Assembly: GCA_023436175.1 (NCBI GenBank) | Contig: JAEZKE010000028.1 | Span: 1-18,083, forward strand | Reading direction: 5' to 3' | From: Methanobacteriota archaeon | Lineage (GTDB): Archaea > Methanobacteriota > Methanobacteria > Methanobacteriales > Methanobacteriaceae | Length of the DNA: 18,083 nucleotides | In this document: positions 13,930 through 18,083 of the stretch, one piece after another | How positions within the stretch are numbered: position 1 is the stretch's first letter | Layout of the letters: each line of letters begins with the position of its first letter | The notes under the pieces: generated by a model | Told to the model about the DNA's origin: nothing | Seen by the model: only the letters and a program-made list of their open reading frames with translations | Database searches by the model: none | Made by a program: the position numbers and the translations under genes

Positions 13930-14104
13930 AGGGCAAATAGAACATCTATACATTTGAGCGAAAAATATTTCTATTTAGATGTCCTATAACATTTACAACT
14001 CCGTTCAGGGATCTAATGGTATTTAGATCCCTAAACTTCATGGAGTCTTAAGGAGGGGCTTGGTAAACAATAAATGATTTGTTAATACTATTATAAATTT
14101 TTTT
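13930..14104 (+). ncRNA. Candidate structured RNA in the 13.7-14.6 kb gap
   Basis: A GC-richer island lies in very AT-rich DNA. Its core is a 10-base perfect stem AGGGATCTAA/TTAGATCCCT (14007-14016 with 14023-14032), loop TGGTAT, closed by an outer stem ACTCC/GGAGT (13998-14002 with 14042-14046) across a 4/9 internal loop. Upstream, ACATCTA (13942-13948) can pair with TAGATGT (13976-13982), or AAATAG with CTATTT as an alternative. A TATA-like box lies at 13871-13887 and a T7 run ends the island at 14098-14104. No coding frame of note crosses it. Strand is chosen from the promoter and T-run; it is not a recognised RNA class. Confidence 0.35.
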
Positions 14105-14166
14105 ATTACTATTATAGAATTAGTCTTTTTGATATTTAATAGTTTCTATGTTATTTAAAATAAAAT

Positions 14167-14192
14167 TTGGACATTTAAAATTGGACATTTAA
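14167..14192. repeat. Short tandem repeat TTGGACATTTAA
   Basis: TTGGACATTTAAAA (14167-14180) is followed at once by TTGGACATTTAA (14181-14192). It lies between the candidate RNA and the hairpin array. TTGGACAT also occurs once at 1501-1508. No function is suggested. Confidence 0.6.
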
Positions 14193-14213
14193 TTTAAAAA
14201 GAGAAAACCCTCA

Positions 14214-14563
14214 AAAATCTGTCAAAACTTACAGTTTTGATGCCATAGACACTGCCAAACACAAAGTGTTTGACGCAGCGAAAACGGAGTTTTCGCATGC
14301 TACGTGTTCATTGGCTTTGATTTTTGGTGCATATGAAAATCTGTCAAAATCCTCAAAAACCTATAGCTTTTGTGTCGTCGAAATCTATGATTTCGGGGCA
14401 ACAAATTGAATCTGTAAAAAATGCATAGCATTTTTTAATGATTTGTAATCTTTGGTTTCTTGAACCGCGAAATTTATAATTTCATCGGCCATAAAAATCT
14501 TTGATTTTTGTTGACTATCAAAAAAGAAGTTTTTGATGCCGTGAAAACTGTGTTTTCACAGGC
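14214..14563 (-). repeat. Array of about ten small-loop hairpins behind the DUF3194 gene
   Basis: Successive palindromes with unlike arms and usually three-base loops: TCAAAACT-TAC-AGTTTTGA (14222-14240), CAAACAC-AAA-GTGTTTG (14256-14272), GCGAAAAC-GGA-GTTTTCGC (14278-14296), an imperfect one at 14354-14372, CGAAATC-TAT-GATTTCG (14379-14395), arms TAAAAAATGC/GCATTTTTTA with loop ATA (14415-14437), GAAATT-TAT-AATTTC (14469-14483), AAAAATC-TTT-GATTTTT (14493-14509), ATCAAAAA/TTTTTGAT with five-base loop (14517-14537), GTGAAAAC-TGT-GTTTTCAC (14541-14559). Short linkers contain GCC/GGC and GTGTCGT. AAAATCTGTCAAAA occurs at 14214 and 14336. The array begins about 20 bases after the DUF3194 stop. 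Confidence 0.85.
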
Positions 14564-14582
14564 TTCGATTTTTGAGTGTAAA

Positions 14583-14855
14583 TCAGATTTTATCTAAAAA
14601 CTTTTCAACTTCTAAAAGGGCATGATCGGCTGCTTCATCTGCAATTTTTGTATCTGCAGTGGAAAGATCATCAAATAAAATGTTAACTGTAATGTTTACA
14701 TCCAGAACATCTTCGTAATTAAGTTCTATATTGATATCAATATCATTGATCTCTTTTTTAGAGACTTTAGATAAGACGAAATCTTGAGCTGATGATACTG
14801 CAATTTCAGAGATTTCATCGAGGTCTTCATCAGTTAATTTTTTCAGTTTTCCCAT
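14583..14855 (-). CDS. DUF3194 protein of the prefoldin/exosome gene cluster
   Basis: A 90-residue acidic protein, recognised as the DUF3194 family that accompanies prefoldin beta in methanogen genomes. The N-terminal half is helical (MGKLKKLTDEDLDEISEIAVSSAQDFV), followed by two beta strands (DIDINIELNYEDVLDVNITVNILFDDL) and a C-terminal helix (DTKIADEAADHALLEVEKFL). No catalytic motif is evident and function is unknown. It follows pfdB on the same strand, but a terminator-like hairpin and a gap of 344 bases separate them, so it likely has its own promoter, perhaps the TATA-like stretch near 14975-14990. The ribosome site before its ATG is weak. Its 3' side runs straight into a hairpin array. 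Confidence 0.8.
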   Translation of the reverse strand: MGKLKKLTDEDLDEISEIAVSSAQDFVLSKVSKKEINDIDINIELNYEDVLDVNITVNILFDDLSTADTKIADEAADHALLEVEKFLDKI

Positions 14856-15173
14856 TTTAATCTACACTTTTTAATTTTATTATTTAGCATTAAATTCACT
14901 TTTGATACATATTAACTAAGTATGAACATGATTTTGTAGATATGTGCTTTTACACACAATCCTAAAGCTAAACATATAATGATATAACGTTTGAATAGTA
15001 GAAAGTTAAAGAAAGAATTAGAACTATCCAATTATTTCGTTATGTATTATAAGAATTTTGAACTTATCTTAAAAGTTTTGAAATTGTTTAAAATAATAAA
15101 ATAAATTTTCTTTTTTATATGTTAAAAATAGAAACTATCTAAAAATACAATAAATGTAATTGGAAAAATGAAA
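14856..15173. other. AT-rich gap between pfdB and the DUF3194 gene
   Basis: No coding frame or RNA can be supported here. On the minus strand TATA-like runs at about 14975-14990 (TTATATCATTATATG) could start the DUF3194 transcript. A small hairpin with TGTG/CACA arms is at about 14942-14956. Confidence 0.45.
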
Positions 15174-15196
15174 TCAGTTAAAAATTTATTAACTGA
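15174..15196 (-). terminator. Hairpin behind pfdB
   Basis: TCAGTTAA and TTAACTGA make a perfect 8-base stem with a 7-base loop, starting four bases after the pfdB stop. On the minus strand it is followed by TTTCATTTTT. It has the form of a terminator and probably closes the exosome-prefoldin transcript before the DUF3194 gene. Confidence 0.6.
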
Positions 15197-15199
15197 CCT

Positions 15200-15550
15200 C
15201 TACTGTATTCCTGTCCCTTTCATTGCTTCTTGAATAGAAGTCTGCATTTCCTGAAGCCTTTTCATGATTCGCTCTTCCTGCCTTTGGACAGTTTTTTCAC
15301 GAAGCTCTAGTGTTTCTATTTTATCTTCAAGTTCTTTAGTCATTTCATCTTTTTGGACTTTAATAAGTAATGTTCCGGCAGTTTTGTAAACATCAGTGTC
15401 ATCTTCAACTTTGTTTAGCTCTTCAACAGCTTTTTTAGTTTCTTTTAACTGTAAGTCGACGCTTTGTTTTTGCATTGAAATTGCCTGAGCTTGCTGCTGT
15501 ACTTGCTGGAATTGAGCTAATTGATGTTGTACATTTTGAGGAAGTTCCAT
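15200..15550 (-). CDS. pfdB: Prefoldin beta subunit
   Basis: Prefoldin is a jellyfish-shaped alpha2-beta4 chaperone that holds unfolded proteins and hands them to the thermosome. The 116-residue length and layout fit the beta subunit: an N-terminal coiled coil (NVQHQLAQFQQVQQQAQAISMQKQSVDLQLKETKKAVEEL), the central beta hairpins (VYKTAGTLLIKVQKDEM), and a C-terminal coiled coil (LEDKIETLELREKTVQRQEERIMKRLQEMQ). The ATG (15548-15550) has the consensus GAGGTGAT upstream. It lies 33 bases behind pcc1 on the same strand, a conserved archaeal arrangement. The call is firm. Confidence 0.96.
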   Translation of the reverse strand: MELPQNVQHQLAQFQQVQQQAQAISMQKQSVDLQLKETKKAVEELNKVEDDTDVYKTAGTLLIKVQKDEMTKELEDKIETLELREKTVQRQEERIMKRLQEMQTSIQEAMKGTGIQ

Positions 15551-15583
15551 TATATCACCTCTAAAATTTTTTTCTATTACTAA

Positions 15584-15856
15584 TTAACTATCTTCAAGGT
15601 CACTTTTTAATGAATTAACCTCATATGATAGTGTTATCCATCTAAAATATGAATTAACAGATGCTCTAAGAGACGAAGTATCTTCAGCATCAATTATTAA
15701 TTTTAAAGTCTTCCCTTCTAAATTTATTTTAACAGAAGACCTTTCAGATGGTGCAGTTTGAATTTCCGGTTCAATTGATTTTAAAATTAATTTTGCTTCA
15801 TTTAAACTATCAAATTTAATTTTAAATTCTGCTTTCACGTGCTCTGGAATATTCAT
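15584..15856 (-). CDS. pcc1: KEOPS complex subunit Pcc1
   Basis: Pcc1 is the small dimerising subunit of KEOPS, which with Kae1 makes the t6A modification at position 37 of ANN-decoding tRNAs. The 90-residue protein shows the family's alpha/beta pattern: AEFKIKFDSLNEAKLILKSIEPE, then SSVKINLEGKTLKLIIDAEDTSSLRASVNSYFRWITLSYEV, where the SLRAxxNSYxRW stretch is characteristic. Its ATG overlaps the stop region of the Brix gene by four bases (15853-15856), so the two are translationally coupled; GGAGAT lies upstream. No other KEOPS gene is in the window. Confidence 0.92.
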   Translation of the reverse strand: MNIPEHVKAEFKIKFDSLNEAKLILKSIEPEIQTAPSERSSVKINLEGKTLKLIIDAEDTSSLRASVNSYFRWITLSYEVNSLKSDLEDS

Positions 15857-16332
15857 TTAAATCTCCAGCTTTTAACGTAAATTCGTGGATCTCTAATTGA
15901 ACCATCTTTATCATAAAACTCTAATATAGCTTTATTTTCCCCTTCTCCCTTTTTAACCCAGATCAAATTCTTGTTGGAATTCCCTTCGGGAACGTTCAGG
16001 GTGTTAATAAGAGGATTTTTAATCTCTTCTATTTCACATCTGATGCTGAGGGCATCAGAGTCTATTCTCCCTTTTAAATTTAAAAGGGATACCGTTATTT
16101 TTAGGAATAACAGCAATTCATTATGTTCATTATATATTTCAATTTTACTTGGGTTTCCTTTTATTTGAGAAACTACAGCTATTTCTTGAAATCCTAATGA
16201 AGCTGATTTAATTAAAACATCTCTAAAGCTCATTTTGCCTCTATTTACATATTTTGCATTTAAAACATGACTTAAGTCATGGCAAAATGATCTTGTTCGA
16301 TTAGATGGTTTCCTTGATGTTGTTATCAGCAT
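15853..16332 (-). CDS. Brix-domain ribosome biogenesis protein (archaeal Imp4-like)
   Basis: A single Brix domain of 159 residues that should bind RNA during ribosomal subunit assembly, like eukaryotic Imp4, Rpf and Brx1. The opening MLITTSRKPSNRTRSFCHDLSHVL is the family signature, followed by alternating strands and helices (IAVVSQIKGNPSKIEIYNEHNELLLFLKITVSLL) and the closing LIWVKKGEGENKAILEFYDKDGSIRDPRIYVKSW. Methanothermobacter Mth680, of known structure, is of this type. It starts 17 bases after rpoP with AAAGGT upstream and overlaps pcc1. The gene order rpoP-brix-pcc1-pfdB is typical of archaea. Confidence 0.93.
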   Translation of the reverse strand: MLITTSRKPSNRTRSFCHDLSHVLNAKYVNRGKMSFRDVLIKSASLGFQEIAVVSQIKGNPSKIEIYNEHNELLLFLKITVSLLNLKGRIDSDALSIRCEIEEIKNPLINTLNVPEGNSNKNLIWVKKGEGENKAILEFYDKDGSIRDPRIYVKSWRFK

Positions 16333-16349
16333 ATAATACCTTTATGCAA

Positions 16350-16481
16350 TTATCTTGCATTTATATCTCTTTTAACAGGTGGAATTTCTTTAAATAGAAT
16401 TCTATACCTGCATTTTGGACATTTTGCTTCAGTATATCCTTTAAGATCAACTAAAGTTCCGCATTTTGCACATTTGTACAA
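16350..16481 (-). CDS. rpoP: DNA-directed RNA polymerase subunit P (Rpo12), TTG start
   Basis: A 43-residue zinc-ribbon protein starting MYKCAKCGTLVDLKG and ending KEIPPVKRDINAR. It is the archaeal counterpart of Rpb12/Rpc10, a small subunit that helps assemble the polymerase. Zinc ligands are C4, C7, C21 and C24 (CAKC and CPKC). The start is TTG (16479-16481), with GGGGG seven bases upstream; there is no ATG in reach, so gene finders using ATG or a length cut would miss it. It lies 17 bases before the brix gene. A hairpin array fills the space between it and rpl37ae, so it may be read from its own promoter or by read-through. Confidence 0.9.
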   Translation of the reverse strand: MYKCAKCGTLVDLKGYTEAKCPKCRYRILFKEIPPVKRDINAR

Positions 16482-16493
16482 ATTATAAACCCC

Positions 16494-16676
16494 CAAAATT
16501 TTTTATCAAAAATTTTGTTGTATCAAAATCTCCGATTTTGATAACTCCAAAAATTTATTTTCAATTTTTTTGTCGTACCAAAATTTTCTATTTTGGTAAC
16601 TCCAAATATTTCTAATATTTGACGTGTAAAAAACGAAGTTTTTTACTAACCCAAAATTTTTTTTAAAAAAATATTG
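16494..16676 (-). repeat. Array of seven hairpins between rpl37ae and rpoP
   Basis: Palindromes in order: CAAAATTTTT/AAAAATTTTG, loop TATC (16494-16517); arms TATCAAAATC/GATTTTGATA, loop TCC (16521-16543); an imperfect one (16548-16572); TACCAAAAT/ATTTTGGTA (16576-16598); CAAATATT-TCT-AATATTTG (16603-16621); arms GTAAAAAAC/GTTTTTTAC, loop GAA (16626-16646); arms with one mismatch CAAAATTTTTTT/AAAAAAATATTG (16652-16676). Linkers alternate between a TAACTCC type and a TGTCGTA/ACGT type. The array splits an operon that is normally compact. Confidence 0.83.
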
Positions 16677-16682
16677 AGTTCA

Positions 16683-16702
16683 AGAAGGATTAACTTCCTT
16701 CT
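16683..16702 (-). terminator. Hairpin at the rpl37ae stop codon
   Basis: AGAAGG and CCTTCT form a six-base stem around an eight-base loop that contains the stop codon. On the minus strand a T7 run (16665-16671) follows about 12 bases on. It may end or pause the rrp41-rrp42-rpl37ae transcript. Confidence 0.45.
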
Positions 16703-16962
16703 CCAACTATCCTTTTGATGTTTCTTGCAGCTGTTTTGGCCATTGGAGTTTGTGGAACGTATGCTCCTCCGGTAAATGTAGTTCCGCATTTTCTACATTT
16801 CCATATGCCAGCGCTTACTCTTTTAACGCCTATTCTATCACACTTAGGACATGTGTGGTCCTTTTTCATTTTTTCTTCTATACCTTTAACTGTTCTTTTG
16901 GCTTTTCTTCCGTATCTTGCGCCAAACCTTCCAGTTACTCCTACTTTTTTTGTTCTTGTCAT
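16690..16962 (-). CDS. rpl37ae: Large-subunit ribosomal protein L37Ae
   Basis: L37Ae (eL43) is a zinc-ribbon protein of the archaeal and eukaryotic 50S/60S subunit. The 90-residue protein begins MTRTKKVGVTGRFGARYG and has zinc ligands C38, C41, C56 and C59 (CPKC and CRKC), then GTTFTGGAYVPQTPMAK. The start at ATG 16960-16962 is set by the consensus AGGTGAT upstream; a longer frame to 17028 would overlap rrp42 and add a Lys-rich stretch foreign to the family. It lies 28 bases behind rrp42, as in most euryarchaeal genomes. Confidence 0.96.
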   Translation of the reverse strand: MTRTKKVGVTGRFGARYGRKAKRTVKGIEEKMKKDHTCPKCDRIGVKRVSAGIWKCRKCGTTFTGGAYVPQTPMAKTAARNIKRIVGEGS

Positions 16963-16990
16963 CTTAATCACCTTGTAAATTTTTAGTAAT

Positions 16991-17782
16991 TTATGGTAAA
17001 TGTTCTCTAAGTTCTTTTGTTTTTTCAATGGTTCTGCTGACTGCGCTAATTATTTCTTCTTTTGTTAGAGGCATTTCTCCACCTTTTTGCATTGCGCAAA
17101 TACTGCCGTCTTCTCTTACTCCTATTGAGATTCTGGCATCCATGACGTTTTCTTCATCAAGTGATGGATCATTGATAAGTTCACCATTTATTTTTGCAAA
17201 TGTACACATTAAAGGTTTTTCCTTTACAGGTAATGCAACAGTATTTTCTTCGTCCAAGACAATTTTATCATCTTCAACGACTGCATTTGGTATCTTTGCG
17301 CTTGTAAGTGCAGCAACACTTCCTAAAACTGCAGCATCCATTAAATTACCGTCATAATCTAAAACATGGATATCTACAAATATCATCCATACTTTTTCAC
17401 CTTTGATTATGCACAGTTTTTCAAGATCTAAAATTTGGCCTTCTCTTAAACAGCGGTCTGTAACTCTTGCGAGTTCTACAGATCTTTCATCTGGTGGGCC
17501 TGGTTCAAATGATGGTGATGCCATTGGTAACAATTCAGAATTGGTCATTAACACGCCTACATTTGGTGTATCAGAAAAAGGATCACCAATTTGAGGTTTT
17601 ATCCCTACTACTAATTGAGTGTTACCTATTTTAACCCTTGCAGATCCTTCGGCTTTTTCAATTACTCCTACTTCAACAGATATATCTCTGTATTCATCCA
17701 TTGATCTGCCGTCTGCACGTTCCCCATTTTCAATAAGTTCTACTATACTTTTTCTTGTAATTTCAGGAACTATATTAACCAT
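16991..17782 (-). CDS. rrp42: Exosome complex subunit Rrp42
   Basis: Rrp42 is the non-catalytic RNase PH-like subunit that alternates with Rrp41 in the hexameric ring of the archaeal exosome, which degrades and tails RNA 3'-5' with phosphate. The 263-residue protein shows IVELIENGERADGRSMDEYRDI, VGIKPQIGDPFSDTPNVGVL, SFEPGPPDERSVELARVTDRCLREG, the DIHVLDYDGNLMDAAVLGSVAAL strand and the ISIGVREDGSICAMQKGG segment. The start is ATG 17780-17782, with GGTGA upstream and the normal N-terminus MVNIVPEITRKSI. It overlaps the end of rrp41 by eight bases, so the two subunits are translationally coupled, fitting their 1:1 assembly. Confidence 0.96.
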   Translation of the reverse strand: MVNIVPEITRKSIVELIENGERADGRSMDEYRDISVEVGVIEKAEGSARVKIGNTQLVVGIKPQIGDPFSDTPNVGVLMTNSELLPMASPSFEPGPPDERSVELARVTDRCLREGQILDLEKLCIIKGEKVWMIFVDIHVLDYDGNLMDAAVLGSVAALTSAKIPNAVVEDDKIVLDEENTVALPVKEKPLMCTFAKINGELINDPSLDEENVMDARISIGVREDGSICAMQKGGEMPLTKEEIISAVSRTIEKTKELREHLP

Positions 17783-18083
17783 TTTCTTCACCGTACCTGT
17801 TTTTAATGGCGTTTTTCTGCGCTTCACTGATTTGTTTACATCCTTCAATTGCAAGATCTAATGCTTTATTAAATTCATCAGGTGTCATATGTCCATCCAT
17901 CTGGAGAAGGCTTATTTCACCAGATCTTGGCATTATGGCAATAGGTAAATCAGCTTCACCTTCTTTATCTTCATCTTCTGAGAGATCCAGTATCACATTA
18001 CCATCTGCTTTTCCAGCTGCACAGGAAACGACCAAATCTTTCATTGGTATTCCTGCATCTGCCAGAGCTACTGATGCTGCAGT
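17775..18083 (-). CDS. rrp41: Exosome catalytic subunit Rrp41, 3' part
   Basis: The C-terminal 102 residues of Rrp41 are visible and the gene continues beyond the right edge. Seen are TAASVALADAGIPMKDLVVSCAAGKADG, the DLSEDEDKEGEADLP segment that in the family supplies acidic active-site residues (the Asp of GEADLP), PIAIMPRSGEISLLQMDGHMT, and a C-terminal helix ending NRYGEENG. The RNA-binding arginines lie outside the window. Rrp41 carries the phosphorolytic active site of the exosome. The stop overlaps the start of rrp42. The family call is firm. Confidence 0.95.
   Translation of the reverse strand, partial: TAASVALADAGIPMKDLVVSCAAGKADGNVILDLSEDEDKEGEADLPIAIMPRSGEISLLQMDGHMTPDEFNKALDLAIEGCKQISEAQKNAIKNRYGEENG

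Noticed and set aside
13935..13982. H-type pseudoknot
   Set aside because: AAATAG/CTATTT and ACATCT/AGATGT interleave, but the two 3' strands abut with no linker while the middle loop is 23 bases, so both helices are unlikely at once; treated as alternative pairings.
13998..14046. H/ACA guide RNA
   Set aside because: The hairpin with internal loop is suggestive, but I could find no kink-turn motif in the upper stem and no ACA at the right distance after the lower stem on either strand.
14214..14563. CRISPR array
   Set aside because: There is no constant direct repeat with unique spacers of even length; the units are palindromes of unlike sequence, and no cas gene is in the window. The same holds for the arrays at 11.4 and 16.5 kb.
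16963..17028. N-terminal extension of L37Ae
   Set aside because: It overlaps the end of rrp42, is foreign to the family, and the internal ATG at 16962 has a consensus ribosome site.
17783..17854. N-terminal extension of Rrp42
   Set aside because: It overlaps rrp41 by 80 bases; the ATG at 17782 has GGTGA upstream and gives the family's normal start.

Overview
The window is AT-rich and reads as the chromosome of a methanogenic archaeon of the order Methanobacteriales, probably Methanobacterium-like. The evidence is an archaeal exosome/ribosome/KEOPS gene string, an archaeal RNA polymerase zinc subunit, a GGTGA-type Shine-Dalgarno before many genes, TATA-like promoter boxes, and an exonuclease III that resembles the Methanothermobacter enzyme Mth212. 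This assignment rests on protein recognition by eye, not on a search.

Layout. 1-2123 (minus strand): 5' part of a bacterial-type soluble Lon protease (LonA), an ArsR-type repressor just upstream of it with a palindromic operator at its own start codon, and a membrane-anchored helical protein of unknown function. 2730-6361 (plus strand): a compact four-gene cluster of a double-domain KaiC ATPase, two tandem KaiB proteins and a soluble PAS histidine kinase. It looks like a clock or timer module with no KaiA in the window. 6368-10132 (minus): a small SWIM zinc-finger protein, an MrfA/YprA-type DUF1998 helicase, and an exonuclease III/AP endonuclease, which form a DNA-repair neighbourhood. 10422-11967 (plus): a membrane-anchored protein with an apparent PsbP-like domain followed by a class E-like sortase, and a tiny two-helix membrane protein. 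12081-13689 (minus): a PfkB-family sugar kinase behind a HisA-related TIM-barrel protein. 14583-18083 (minus): the exosome superoperon rrp41-rrp42-rpl37ae-rpoP-brix-pcc1-pfdB-DUF3194, which links RNA decay, ribosome assembly, transcription, tRNA modification and protein folding.

The non-coding DNA is unusual. Three intergenic arrays of short hairpins (about 11364-11635, 14214-14563 and 16494-16676) each lie directly behind the stop codon of a gene. Within an array, successive palindromes differ in sequence but most keep exactly or nearly complementary arms around a tiny loop of 2-5 bases. One array overlaps the last codons of the sortase gene. A 14-base word, AAAATCTGTCAAAA, recurs at two of the arrays and at a solitary element. 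The 890-base gap at 13690-14582 also holds two promoter-like direct repeats whose dyads differ by a compensatory base change, and a possible structured RNA. The strongest candidates for something new are the archaeal Kai cluster and the hairpin arrays.
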